Below the pieces are notes generated by a model, which was not told the origin of the DNA, did not search any database, and worked only from the letters and a program-made list of their open reading frames with translations. Made by a program: the position numbers and the translations under genes. Below are positions 8,561 through 16,809 of a DNA stretch of 64,000 bases, piece after piece. This stretch comes from an uncultured Flavobacteriales bacterium (lineage in GTDB: Bacteria; Bacteroidota; Bacteroidia; Flavobacteriales_D; Crocinitomicaceae). How positions within the stretch are numbered: position 1 is the stretch's first letter; each line of letters begins with the position of its first letter. Location of the stretch: NCBI GenBank assembly GCA_903939755.1, contig CAJAII010000077.1, positions 1 through 64,000 on the forward strand, in the 5' to 3' direction.

Positions 8561-9697
8561 ATGAAAATTGCCATTAAGGAAGAATACATACATTATTTAT
8601 GGAAAAACAAATTGCTTCTTGCTAACGCACTTAAATTAAAAAATGGCGAAGAAATAAATGTCATAGATATTGGCGTTCATAATGAAAACCAATCAGGACC
8701 GGATTTCTTAATGGCGAGCATAAAAATAAATAAGCTAGTCTGGCATGGGCATGTTGAAATTCATGTGAATTCATCAGATTGGTATCGTCACCAACACCAC
8801 AAAGACTCTAACTACAACAATGTAATTTTACATCTTGTTTACAATGACAATAAACCTGTCAAGCAAAATGGAATATTGATTCCGACAATTGAAATTAATC
8901 GATTAATCGTAGCATCTCATTATCAATCCTACTTAAACTATTATAAATATAAATCGACCATTTTCTGTTCTAAGAAATTGAATCCTGAATATCTTGCTGA
9001 CTTTAGTGCACAGCAAAAGATAGCATTTCAAAACCGAATCAATCGGAAATCTTTGCAACATAAAGAAACAACCCATCATGAAACATTTAATCGATTAGTA
9101 GCTCGCGTATTTGGAGGAAAAAGTAACGGAGATGTTTTTGAGGGGCTATTAGAGAAACAAGTAAGTAATAACCTGATCGAATACGCACCAAGTCAAAAAA
9201 CACCTTCATTGATTAGAAGAACTTTTATTGAAGAGGCTGCTTACAATGAAAGATATGTAAGAAAAGGGCATCGGCCACAAAGCAATGCGCAAAAGAGACT
9301 CAATGAATGGCTATTATTTACCGAAAAATATCAAATTTCAGACGAAATTCAGCTTTCTAAATCATCCATTAATCTCGAAGAATCAATTAACCGTTTAAGA
9401 AATAAACTAGTTGGAATTATTTCTACTTTTATGATAGAAAATTTAATCCTTAATGCCCTCCTTCCTTTTTTATACAGGTATTCAATAGTTAATTCACATG
9501 CTATAGAATTAACTGCTTTTATTGCCGCCTATCGTAAATTGCCTGCTGAGGACAATGCTATTACAAGGAAATGGAATAAGATCGGAATTATCTTAAAAAA
9601 CGCGTACGAAAGCCAAGCAAGTTTAGAAATTTATCAGCAATTTTGCTTACTGAAACAATGTGCCAATTGTGAAGTCGGTAAAAAAATTATACAATAA
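8561..9697 (+). CDS. DUF2851 family protein
   Basis: A 378-residue cytoplasmic protein of the DUF2851 family, recognisable from the N-terminal VIDIGVHNENQSGPDF and the WHGHVEIHVNSSDW/HHKDSNYNNVILHVVY-like block. This block resembles a nuclease-like or sugar-binding core, but no function is proven. Three cysteines cluster at the C-terminus (QCANCEVGK). I chose the ATG at 8561 over the TTG two codons upstream. The stop overlaps the next ATG (TAATG), so it is translationally coupled to the PspC and RmlD-like genes. The family is widespread and nearly restricted to Bacteroidota, usually single-copy. The role is unknown. Confidence 0.8.
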   Translation: MKIAIKEEYIHYLWKNKLLLANALKLKNGEEINVIDIGVHNENQSGPDFLMASIKINKLVWHGHVEIHVNSSDWYRHQHHKDSNYNNVILHLVYNDNKPVKQNGILIPTIEINRLIVASHYQSYLNYYKYKSTIFCSKKLNPEYLADFSAQQKIAFQNRINRKSLQHKETTHHETFNRLVARVFGGKSNGDVFEGLLEKQVSNNLIEYAPSQKTPSLIRRTFIEEAAYNERYVRKGHRPQSNAQKRLNEWLLFTEKYQISDEIQLSKSSINLEESINRLRNKLVGIISTFMIENLILNALLPFLYRYSIVNSHAIELTAFIAAYRKLPAEDNAITRKWNKIGIILKNAYESQASLEIYQQFCLLKQCANCEVGKKIIQ

Positions 9698-9936
9698 TGA
9701 AACGCTTAATTCAAAAAATAACTTTTTTCTTTGAAATGCAGTCTTATGGAGTCTGTGGTTGGATTGCTCAAAAAATTGGAATTAGCACTTACAAGGTGCG
9801 TTTAGGATTTATCTACTTTTCTTTTTTAACCTTTGGCTCGTCAATCCTGTTATATTTAATTCTTGCTTGGATCCTAGATCACAAACATTATTTTAAATTC
9901 CAACGAAAAAGAAAAACTTCAATTTGGGAAATATGA
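9697..9936 (+). CDS. PspC domain-containing small membrane protein
   Basis: A 79-residue protein whose middle matches a PspC domain: the VCGWIAQKIGISTYKVRL pattern, then a hydrophobic helix (about 42-63, ending LAWILD). In Proteobacteria PspC senses envelope stress with PspB; in Bacteroidota short PspC proteins occur alone and their partners are unknown. The basic tail (FQRKRK) probably lies in the cytoplasm. Its start overlaps the DUF2851 stop and its own stop overlaps the next start as ATGA, placing it centrally in a three-gene coupled operon. Confidence 0.82.
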   Translation: MKRLIQKITFFFEMQSYGVCGWIAQKIGISTYKVRLGFIYFSFLTFGSSILLYLILAWILDHKHYFKFQRKRKTSIWEI

Positions 9937-10817
9937 TGGTATTAATAACCGGAAGCAATGGCCTATTGGGCCAGAAAATTGTGCGACAATTAATAAATTC
10001 AGGCGTAGAATATACTGCAAGTTCGAAAGGCGAAAATAGAAATCCAGATTGCCCTGCGAACCATTATCTTTCCCTTGACATTCTATCTCAAGAAGACATC
10101 ATAACCGTTTTTCATCAAGTAAAACCAACCCACATAATCCATACAGCCGCATTAACCAATGTAGATTATTGTGAGTTAAATCCGGAAATGTGTTATGCAT
10201 TAAATGTAAAGGCAACAGCACTATTATTCAACGAAGCGAATAAGATAAATGCTCATTTCCAATTACTTTCAACAGATTTTATTTTCGATGGCGAAAATGG
10301 GCCGTATACGGAAACTGATACACCTAATCCATTAAGCCATTATGCCACATCAAAATGGCAGGCAGAGCAATTGCTTAACGAAGCATCAAACAAAAATTGG
10401 TCAATAGTTAGAACAATCATTGTATACGGACAAGGCCACCAACTTTCACGATCTAATTTAATAGTATGGGCACGCGATACACTATTATCGAAGCAAGAAA
10501 TTTCTGTTGTTGATGACCAATTTCGGGCGCCTACATGGGCAGACGATTTAGCATGGGCGTGCATTCAAATTTGTGTTTTAGGAAAAGTGGGGGTTTTTAA
10601 TGCTTGTGGGCCAGAGACTCTTTCCATATATGATATTGTTTTACGAATCGCCCGTTTTTATGATTGTGACCAAAGCCTTATTAAAAAAACCAATAGCAAC
10701 ACATTAAACCAAGCCGCCAAAAGACCACCTAAAACAGGGTTGGTTTTAACAAAATCTATGGCTGAAATCGGATACAACCCAAAAAAGTTGGAAGAAACAC
10801 TTGAGCTATTAGATTAA
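9933..10817 (+). CDS. RmlD-like SDR family sugar-nucleotide reductase
   Basis: A 294-residue extended short-chain dehydrogenase. The N-terminal TGSNGLLGQ motif (GxxGxxG) binds NAD(P), and the catalytic YATSK (Tyr-x-x-x-Lys) motif and the upstream LSTDFIFDG serine region are present. The best family match is RmlD/dTDP-4-dehydrorhamnose reductase, which makes activated deoxysugars for surface polysaccharide. No other rml genes are nearby, so a different sugar-nucleotide or non-sugar substrate is possible. I prefer the ATG at 9933, which overlaps the preceding TGA stop, to the TTG at 9924. It ends the DUF2851-PspC operon. Confidence 0.8.
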   Translation: MMVLITGSNGLLGQKIVRQLINSGVEYTASSKGENRNPDCPANHYLSLDILSQEDIITVFHQVKPTHIIHTAALTNVDYCELNPEMCYALNVKATALLFNEANKINAHFQLLSTDFIFDGENGPYTETDTPNPLSHYATSKWQAEQLLNEASNKNWSIVRTIIVYGQGHQLSRSNLIVWARDTLLSKQEISVVDDQFRAPTWADDLAWACIQICVLGKVGVFNACGPETLSIYDIVLRIARFYDCDQSLIKKTNSNTLNQAAKRPPKTGLVLTKSMAEIGYNPKKLEETLELLD

Positions 10818-10884
10818 TTATTCGAAAAATATAATATCTTTAGGCACTTATAAAAAAGATTTAGCAGCAAAAAAATACACCTTT

Positions 10885-12354
10885 ATGAAAAAATTACTCA
10901 ACAAAAAATCAATCCCACATTTATTACAAGAAGCACAAGCTAATGAACATGGATTAAAAAAGACACTGGGTATGTGGTCGCTAATTGCCCTAGGTGTTGG
11001 TGCAATTATAGGTGCTGGATTATTTGTTAATACTGGAAGAGCCGCAGCAGAAGCCGCTGGATCTGGTGTAACATTATCCTTTGCTGTTGCAGCTATTGGC
11101 TGTGCTTTTGCTGGATTATGCTATGCGGAATTTGCATCCACCATACCAATTGCGGGAAGCGCATACACGTATTCTTATGCAACTTTAGGTGAAATAGTAG
11201 CTTGGGTAATTGGCTGGTCTTTAGTCATGGAATATGCTTTGGGTGCCGCTACGGTTTCCATTGCTTGGAGTGAATACCTGAATAATCTCTTGGGTGGAGC
11301 CATCCCCTATGAATGGTGTCACTCGCCATTTGAACATAAGCTAGTTGGGAAAGAAACTATAAATGGAATAATGAATTTACCTGCGCTTTCGATTTTGGCG
11401 ATACTTACTTTATTATTGATTAAAGGCACACAAGAATCTGCTTTTATTAATGGTATAATGGTCTTTATCAAAGTTGCTATCGTATTAACATTTATTATTG
11501 TTGGGTGGAACTTTATTAAGCCCGAAAACCATACACCTTATTTAATTCCAGAAAGCACTATCGGACATGAAGGTATTTTTAAATGGGGTTGGGGTGGCGT
11601 TCTTGGCGGTGCAGCAATCGTCTTCTTCGCCTTTATAGGCTTTGATGCTGTGTCTACAGCAGCGCAAGAAGCCAAGAATCCGAAAAGAGATATGCCAATT
11701 GGCATCTTAGGTTCATTAATTATATGTACAATTCTTTATATTTTATTTGCCCATGTATTGACCGGTATTGCAAATTGGAAAGAATTCGGTGCAGGTGGTG
11801 CAGGTGGAGAAGCCTCCGTTACCTATGCTATTAAAAAAATGGCCGGCTATGAATGGTTAGGGACAAGTGTTAATATTGCCATATTGGCCGGGTTCTCCTC
11901 GGTTATATTAGTGATGTTAATGGGACAAACACGTGTATTTTATTCTATGTCAAATGATGGATTACTTCCTAAATTATTTTCAGTTTTACATCCAAAATTC
12001 AAAACACCCTATAAATCGAATATCGTATTATTAATTATGGTGGGTAGTTTTGCCGCATTTATTCCGGGTAGTGTTGCAGGAAACCTAACCTCATTTGGTA
12101 CTTTATTTGCCTTTGTGATCGTTTGTGCTGGAATAATAATGATGCGCAAAAACTTTCCGCATTTGGATCGACCATTTAAAACACCTTTAGTTCCTTTAGT
12201 TCCTATTCTCGGAATTCTAGTTTGTTTGGCAATGATCGTAGCATTGGATCTAACTACCTTAACAGTAGCAGCCATTTGGATGATCGTTGGCCTCCTAATT
12301 TATTTTGGGTATAGCAAACATCATAGCAAATTGAGAAAAGAATCGGATAACTAA
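10885..12354 (+). CDS. APC-family amino acid permease (cationic amino acid transporter type)
   Basis: A 489-residue integral membrane protein with about 12 transmembrane helices. The first helix holds the APC signature (LGVGAIIGAGLFV, about 36-48) used for substrate backbone binding, and a later loop has YSMSNDGLLP, typical of the CAT/YhdG subgroup. It probably imports amino acids in symport with protons. Cationic amino acid specificity is suggested only by subgroup similarity. A soluble stretch with Gly/Ala repeats lies between helices 7 and 8. It is transcribed alone; a TATCTTTA sequence about 45 bases upstream could be its -7 box. Confidence 0.87.
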   Translation: MKKLLNKKSIPHLLQEAQANEHGLKKTLGMWSLIALGVGAIIGAGLFVNTGRAAAEAAGSGVTLSFAVAAIGCAFAGLCYAEFASTIPIAGSAYTYSYATLGEIVAWVIGWSLVMEYALGAATVSIAWSEYLNNLLGGAIPYEWCHSPFEHKLVGKETINGIMNLPALSILAILTLLLIKGTQESAFINGIMVFIKVAIVLTFIIVGWNFIKPENHTPYLIPESTIGHEGIFKWGWGGVLGGAAIVFFAFIGFDAVSTAAQEAKNPKRDMPIGILGSLIICTILYILFAHVLTGIANWKEFGAGGAGGEASVTYAIKKMAGYEWLGTSVNIAILAGFSSVILVMLMGQTRVFYSMSNDGLLPKLFSVLHPKFKTPYKSNIVLLIMVGSFAAFIPGSVAGNLTSFGTLFAFVIVCAGIIMMRKNFPHLDRPFKTPLVPLVPILGILVCLAMIVALDLTTLTVAAIWMIVGLLIYFGYSKHHSKLRKESDN

Positions 12355-12400
12355 TTTTTTTTTCTTAGAATAATTCGTTGAATAGTCGTTTACTAATTCA

Positions 12401-13261
12401 ATGAATACTGACAATCCTTTCTATGTTTCTCCCCGAAATCGTAAAGGTGTTATCTTATTCTTTTTGATTTGTTTGACGGTTATTTTCCTGCCTAGAATGA
12501 TTCGGTCTTTTGATAATCAATTGAAAATAACCATTTCTAAATCGAAGATCGCGGATTTTGAAAAACGTAGAAAGGAATATTATAAAAAGAAATCATTTTA
12601 CAAAAGTAAAAATCGCTATACAATCCCTGCGCTGCGATTTGATCCTAACAACTACGAAAAGGCAGATTGGTTGAAACTTGGTCTGTCGGAAAAACAAGTA
12701 AATGTCGTTATGAAATTTACACAAAAGGGACTTTACTCCAATGATGATTTAAAAAAAATATTTGTGATTCCTGACCAATTATTCCATCTAATTAAAGATT
12801 CTACCTATTACCCGGATAAACCAAGCCATAAAAAATTTGATATTGAAAAAAAGGTGATTGTGCCCTATGAAATTAATTTAAACACGGCAACCGAAAGTGA
12901 CTTATTAGCAATTAAAGGGTTGGGCGCTTACTACGCAAAGGCCATCTTAAAATACAAGAACGAATTAGGTGGATATGTCCGAAAAAGTCAACTCATGGAA
13001 ATTTTTAAAATGAATTGTGAATCCTACGAAAAAATAATTCCCCATCTACAGATTAATCCCGCTGAGATTCGACTGTTAAATATTAATGACGCCACAGTGG
13101 AGGAACTTAATGCGCACCCCTATCTTAATTGGAGCCAAGCGAACTCCATTATTAAAATGAGATTCCAAAAAAATGGGTTTCGGTCTCTACACGAACTAAA
13201 ACAATCACATTTAATTAACGAAGAAACTTTCGAAAAACTACTTCCTTACTTATCTTTGTAG
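12401..13261 (+). CDS. Membrane-anchored helix-hairpin-helix (ComEA-like) protein
   Basis: A 286-residue protein with one N-terminal transmembrane helix (about 16-34), a basic linker and at least two helix-hairpin-helix (HhH) repeats. The clearest is LNTATESDLLAIKGLGAYYAK (about 160-185); a second, degenerate copy begins at LLNINDATVEELNAHP (about 226), and a third may lie at 85-125. HhH repeats in ComEA bind double-stranded DNA during natural transformation. This protein is longer than ComEA (usually 100-200 residues) and belongs to a Bacteroidota-specific layout, so DNA binding is plausible but DNA uptake is not shown. It lies one base before apt. Confidence 0.78.
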   Translation: MNTDNPFYVSPRNRKGVILFFLICLTVIFLPRMIRSFDNQLKITISKSKIADFEKRRKEYYKKKSFYKSKNRYTIPALRFDPNNYEKADWLKLGLSEKQVNVVMKFTQKGLYSNDDLKKIFVIPDQLFHLIKDSTYYPDKPSHKKFDIEKKVIVPYEINLNTATESDLLAIKGLGAYYAKAILKYKNELGGYVRKSQLMEIFKMNCESYEKIIPHLQINPAEIRLLNINDATVEELNAHPYLNWSQANSIIKMRFQKNGFRSLHELKQSHLINEETFEKLLPYLSL

Positions 13262-13262
13262 C

Positions 13263-13793
13263 ATGAGTATTGAAAACAAACTAAGAGAATCTATCCGTGA
13301 CGTAGAAAACTTTCCGAAGGAAGGTATACTTTTTAAGGATATTAGTCCCATCATGTTAAATCCTGTTTTATCTGGAGAAGTACTTGACCATCTTGTTGCC
13401 TATTATGCCGATAAAAATTTAGATGCCATCGCTGGCATAGAAAGCCGCGGATTTCTATTTGGATATCCATTGGCCATTCGTTTAGGACTTCCTTTCATTT
13501 TAATACGAAAAGCCGGAAAACTACCCTATGATAAAGTTTCATTTGCCTACGAACTGGAGTATGGTAGCGCAGTAATAGAAATGCACAATGACTCTTTGAA
13601 ATTAGGCGATCGCGTACTCATCCACGATGATCTATTAGCAACCGGAGGGTCTGCTGCAGCTGCTGCATCACTAATAACCAAATGTGGTGGTGAGGTGGCT
13701 GGTTTTAGTTTTCTTGTTTGCCTAAGTTTTTTAAATGGGCGTGATAAATTAGAAAATCACTCCACCTCCATCTCTAATTTAATTACCTATTAA
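13263..13793 (+). CDS. apt: Adenine phosphoribosyltransferase
   Basis: A 176-residue type I phosphoribosyltransferase that joins adenine to PRPP to give AMP in purine salvage. The N-terminal region (DVENFPKEGILFKDISP) and the IESRGFLFG segment are typical of Apt, and the PRPP loop reads IHDDLLATGGSA (about 120-131). Length is normal for the family. It starts one base after the HhH gene, so co-transcription is likely, although a TATCTTTG sequence (13251-13258) inside the end of that gene could act as its own promoter. Confidence 0.93.
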   Translation: MSIENKLRESIRDVENFPKEGILFKDISPIMLNPVLSGEVLDHLVAYYADKNLDAIAGIESRGFLFGYPLAIRLGLPFILIRKAGKLPYDKVSFAYELEYGSAVIEMHNDSLKLGDRVLIHDDLLATGGSAAAAASLITKCGGEVAGFSFLVCLSFLNGRDKLENHSTSISNLITY

Positions 13794-13802
13794 TCAGCTA
13801 TA

Positions 13803-14942
13803 ATGAATTTTGAAACAAACGAAAATCAAGAAATGATTGCACAAATGGTGCGTGACTTTTCCGAAAAAGAAATCCGTCCATTTATGAGAAAGTGGGATGA
13901 CGATGAAATTTTCCCTGTTGATACACTAAAAAAACTAGGAGAACTTGGTTTACTCGGGATTTTTATTCCGGAAGAATACAGTGGTGCTGGTTTTTCATAT
14001 AACGAATATGCAACTGCATTGATGGAATTAGGAAAAGTATGTGGGGGTATCGGATTAAGTGTTGCTGCGCATAATTCACTTTGCACTGGGCATATTTACT
14101 ACCATGGATCAAAGGAGCAAAAAGAAAAATACTTGCCCAAATTAGCTACAGGTGAACACATTGGCGCTTGGGGTTTAACTGAAGCAAATACAGGTTCCGA
14201 TGCCATGAGAATGGAAACAACTGCAGTGAAAGACGGAAATGAATGGGTGCTTAACGGGACGAAAAACTGGATTACACATGGATTGTCTGGCGATATTTCT
14301 GTTGTATTAATTAGAACAGGAGAACTTTTAGATAGTAATGGCATAACGGCCTTTATTATCGAAAAAGGAACCCCAGGTTTTTCTGCTGTCAAAATAAAAG
14401 ATAAGCTTGGCGTTCGAGCAAGTGAAACAGCGGAATTAATTTTTGACAATGTTCGATTACCTGAAGAAAATGTTATCGGAGAAGTGGGAGCGGGATTTAA
14501 ACAAGCGATGCAAATATTAGATGGTGGTAGAATTTCAATCGCTTCCTTAAGTTGTGGAATTGCACGGGGTGCTTATGAAGCGTCCGTAAAATATGCAAAA
14601 GAAAGGGAACAATTTGGGCAGCCTATCGCCCATTTTCAAGCGATCGCATTTAAATTAGCCGATATGCTTACGCAAATTGAAGCGGCAGAATTACTCACCT
14701 TTCAGGCAGCCTATCTAAAAGACAATAAAAAGCCATTAACCAAAGAAGGAGCTTTTGCCAAATACTTTGCTTCCGAAGTAGCAGTGAAATGCGGAAATGA
14801 AGCCGTTCAAATTATGGGAGGCTACGGATATACCAAGGAATACCCTGCCGAAAAATTTTTACGAGACGCAAAATTAATGACCATCGGTGAAGGAACATCT
14901 GAAATTCAAAAGATTGTAATTTCAAGAGAAATTTTAAAATAA
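13803..14942 (+). CDS. Acyl-CoA dehydrogenase (short/branched-chain type)
   Basis: A 379-residue FAD enzyme that introduces the alpha-beta double bond in acyl-CoAs and passes electrons to electron-transfer flavoprotein. Visible signatures are WGLTEANTGSDA (FAD and substrate contact), the GARE-like RASETAELIFDNVRLP stretch, QIMGGYGYTKEYPAEKFLRDAK, and the C-terminal GEGTSEIQ containing the catalytic glutamate of the short-chain (SCAD/BCD) subgroup. Chain-length specificity cannot be assigned. It follows apt by 9 bases, but no metabolic link is obvious. The rpsU promoter begins right after its stop codon. Confidence 0.9.
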   Translation: MNFETNENQEMIAQMVRDFSEKEIRPFMRKWDDDEIFPVDTLKKLGELGLLGIFIPEEYSGAGFSYNEYATALMELGKVCGGIGLSVAAHNSLCTGHIYYHGSKEQKEKYLPKLATGEHIGAWGLTEANTGSDAMRMETTAVKDGNEWVLNGTKNWITHGLSGDISVVLIRTGELLDSNGITAFIIEKGTPGFSAVKIKDKLGVRASETAELIFDNVRLPEENVIGEVGAGFKQAMQILDGGRISIASLSCGIARGAYEASVKYAKEREQFGQPIAHFQAIAFKLADMLTQIEAAELLTFQAAYLKDNKKPLTKEGAFAKYFASEVAVKCGNEAVQIMGGYGYTKEYPAEKFLRDAKLMTIGEGTSEIQKIVISREILK

Positions 14943-14945
14943 TTC

Positions 14946-14975
14946 TTGCTTATTATTGAATTTGGTTTATCTTTG
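14946..14975 (+). promoter_or_regulatory. Promoter of rpsU (TTG-N19-TATCTTTG)
   Basis: A -33 TTG at 14946-14948 and a perfect -7 TATCTTTG at 14968-14975 are separated by 19 bases, the ideal Bacteroidota sigma-70-class spacing. The leader before the ATG at 15009 would be about 27 bases. Confidence 0.8.
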
Positions 14976-15008
14976 CCACCCAAAGTTTATTTTATTTAAA
15001 AGTTAATT

Positions 15009-15200
15009 ATGTTAATTATACCAATCAAAGAAGGCGAAAACATTGAGAGAGCGTTAAAGAAGTACAAGAAAAAGTACGAAAAAACGAACATGATGAAACA
15101 ATTAAGAGCTCGTAAAGAATTCCAAAAGCCTTCTATTGCGCGTCGTCAAGAAGTGATTCGTGCGGCATATAAGCAAAGAATGTTGTCAGAACAAATGTAA
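15009..15200 (+). CDS. rpsU: 30S ribosomal protein bS21
   Basis: A 63-residue, highly basic protein with the bS21 pattern (IPIKEGENIERALKKYKKKYEK, then RRQEVIRAAYKQRM). It binds the small subunit near the 3' tail of 16S rRNA. In Flavobacterium ribosomes bS21, with bS18 and bS6, holds this tail and hides the anti-Shine-Dalgarno sequence; the tyrosine at residue 54, reported there as a contact, is present here. The gene has its own strong promoter and terminator. No Shine-Dalgarno sequence is seen before the ATG (the upstream bases are AAAAGTTAATT), which is notable because some Flavobacteriales keep a strong one for autoregulation of this gene. Confidence 0.95.
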   Translation: MLIIPIKEGENIERALKKYKKKYEKTNMMKQLRARKEFQKPSIARRQEVIRAAYKQRMLSEQM

Positions 15201-15222
15201 CTAAATCACATTATAATCGTTG

Positions 15223-15245
15223 AAGGAGCGCAAGCTCCTTTTTTT
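15223..15245 (+). terminator. Rho-independent terminator after rpsU, abutting the Xer start codon
   Basis: Stem AAGGAGC-GCAA-GCTCCTT followed by a T tract that runs directly into the ATG at 15246. The left arm contains AAGGAG, a Shine-Dalgarno-like core, which would be paired in the hairpin. It could act as a terminator for rpsU, as an attenuator for the Xer gene, or both. Confidence 0.85.
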
Positions 15246-16115
15246 ATGCTCGATAAATTCATTTCCTATTTACAATTTGAAAAGCGCTATTCAGAGCATA
15301 CCGTAATCGCCTATAAAAATGATCTTTCGCAATTCATCACTTTTGCAGAACTAGTAGAAATTTCAACATTTTCGAGCCTAAGCCCTGCTTTTATTCGATC
15401 TTGGATTGTTGAATTAATCGATAAAGGCTGTACCAACAAAAGTGTAAATAGAAAATTGGCTAGCCTTCGCACCTTCTACAAATGGTTGCGAAAAGAGGGT
15501 GTTGCGAGTACAAACCCACTCTTAAAGATCCGAGGGCCAAAAAGCGAAAAACGCTTGCCTTCCTTTGCAAAAGAATCAGAATTGAAAGCATCGAACTTAA
15601 ACGAATACTTCTCGGATGACTTTAATGGATTGAGAGATGCATTAATGGTGGAGATTTTCTACCAAACTGGCATTCGTTTAAGCGAGTTAATCAATTTACG
15701 GGATGGAAATGTCACCACAGACTCCATCAAAGTACTAGGTAAGCGCAATAAAGAAAGAATAATTCCAATCACATCTTCTTTATTTAAAAAAATAACTGAT
15801 TACCGAAAAATGAGAGACCTTACTTGCGGTGCAACAACGACATTATTTGTCTTGCAAAGTGGAAACATACTATATCCAGCGTTTGTATACAGGCGAATCA
15901 CTAAATATCTTGGCTCTACAACTCAATTGGATAAAAAAAGTCCGCATGTACTTCGTCATACTTTCGCCACCCATATGCTCAACCGAGGTGCCGGATTAGA
16001 AACCCTTAAAGATTTATTAGGACATGCCAATCTTGCTGCAACTCAAATCTATACCCATAACTCTTTCGCGCAATTAACAAAAGTATATTCACAAGCCCAC
16101 CCAAGGGGCAAATAA
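15246..16115 (+). CDS. xerC: Tyrosine recombinase, XerC/XerD family
   Basis: A 289-residue recombinase with an N-terminal SAM-like core-binding domain (1-95) and a C-terminal catalytic domain. All catalytic residues are visible: R144 (TGIRLSE), K166, H234 and R237 (HVLRH), H260 (LLGH) and the nucleophile Y269 (QIYTH). The family resolves chromosome dimers at dif. Size and the rpsU-xer-raiA neighbourhood, which is common in Bacteroidota, point to the housekeeping enzyme, not a phage integrase. Whether it is XerC or XerD is uncertain. The start codon touches the T tract of the rpsU terminator, so expression may depend on read-through. Confidence 0.88.
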   Translation: MLDKFISYLQFEKRYSEHTVIAYKNDLSQFITFAELVEISTFSSLSPAFIRSWIVELIDKGCTNKSVNRKLASLRTFYKWLRKEGVASTNPLLKIRGPKSEKRLPSFAKESELKASNLNEYFSDDFNGLRDALMVEIFYQTGIRLSELINLRDGNVTTDSIKVLGKRNKERIIPITSSLFKKITDYRKMRDLTCGATTTLFVLQSGNILYPAFVYRRITKYLGSTTQLDKKSPHVLRHTFATHMLNRGAGLETLKDLLGHANLAATQIYTHNSFAQLTKVYSQAHPRGK

Positions 16116-16125
16116 AATTTTATTT

Positions 16126-16422
16126 ATGCAAAAGCAAATAAGCACCATTCATTTTAAAGCAGACAAAGATCTTCTCAGCTATATAGATTTGAAGATCGAA
16201 AAATTATCTTTATTTTCTCAAAACATTACCAACTGTGAGGTATACTTGAAATTAGATAAAGACGATCAACACGAAAACAAATTAGTAGAAATAAAGCTAC
16301 ATATACCTGGAAAAGAACTTTTCGCAAAAAAGAAAAGTGCTAGTTTTGAAGAAGCTGCTTCTCATGTAATTGATGCCTTAAAAAAGCAATTAATAAAAGA
16401 AAAAGAGAAACTAGCCGATTGA
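16126..16422 (+). CDS. raiA: Ribosome hibernation / RaiA-HPF family protein
   Basis: A 98-residue short HPF/RaiA-type protein. The FKADKDLLSYIDLKIEKL helix, the CEVYLKLD strand and the later VEIKLHIPGKELFAKKKSASFEEA stretch match the beta-alpha-beta-beta-beta-alpha fold. It binds the 30S decoding region and stops translation, stabilising idle ribosomes in stationary phase or stress. It follows the Xer gene by 10 bases, likely in one transcript. Its last 12 bases overlap the convergent unknown gene downstream. The C-terminal 55S/100S dimerisation extension of long HPF is absent. Confidence 0.9.
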   Translation: MQKQISTIHFKADKDLLSYIDLKIEKLSLFSQNITNCEVYLKLDKDDQHENKLVEIKLHIPGKELFAKKKSASFEEAASHVIDALKKQLIKEKEKLAD

Positions 16423-16785
16423 CACAATTCGTTCAGTAACCATTTGTACTATTCGTTTATTAATTTCCGATTTATTTTCAAGATAAAATGAATATTCATC
16501 CGCTGTAAAAAGTCCGGTAACTATTCCAATATAGCGATTTTTAAGATCCGATGTTTTTGCAATTACACTTTTAATTGCCTCTCTATATTCGAAGCCTTTC
16601 AATCGCTTTGCTTTTATTTGAATGAAAAACAATGATTGCTTTACTTCAAGTATCCATAACTCATGCTGGTATTTTAAAATCGGACGCAAGACCTGATTTT
16701 GAAATTTTTCCATTGGTTTTGATGTTTCTTCTTCAAGAAAAATAATTGGTCGCAAGGCTAATAATTCTTCACTACGCTTTTTCAT
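16411..16785 (-). CDS. Uncharacterised Bacteroidota protein
   Basis: A 124-residue soluble protein with no recognised catalytic motif. It is mainly alpha-helical by appearance, with alternating charged and aromatic residues, and has a conserved-looking FQNQVLRPILKYQHELWI segment and a C-terminal ADEYSFYLENKSEINKR(I/L)VQM stretch. I recall similar short flavobacterial proteins, some carrying an unsupported 'glyoxalase' label. It is the last gene of a minus-strand run, 24 bases after the degenerate DEAD-box gene, and overlaps the convergent raiA by 12 bases. The function is unknown; nucleic-acid or ribosome association would only be a guess from context. Confidence 0.6.
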   Translation of the reverse strand: MKKRSEELLALRPIIFLEEETSKPMEKFQNQVLRPILKYQHELWILEVKQSLFFIQIKAKRLKGFEYREAIKSVIAKTSDLKNRYIGIVTGLFTADEYSFYLENKSEINKRIVQMVTERIVSIG

Positions 16786-16809
16786 AACAATAAAACTAAA
16801 ATTGACTTA

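Noticed and set aside
15246-16115. Tyrosine recombinase as a sign of a phage or integrative element
   Set aside because: Size, neighbours (rpsU, raiA) and lack of attachment repeats or tRNA indicate the housekeeping XerC/XerD type.
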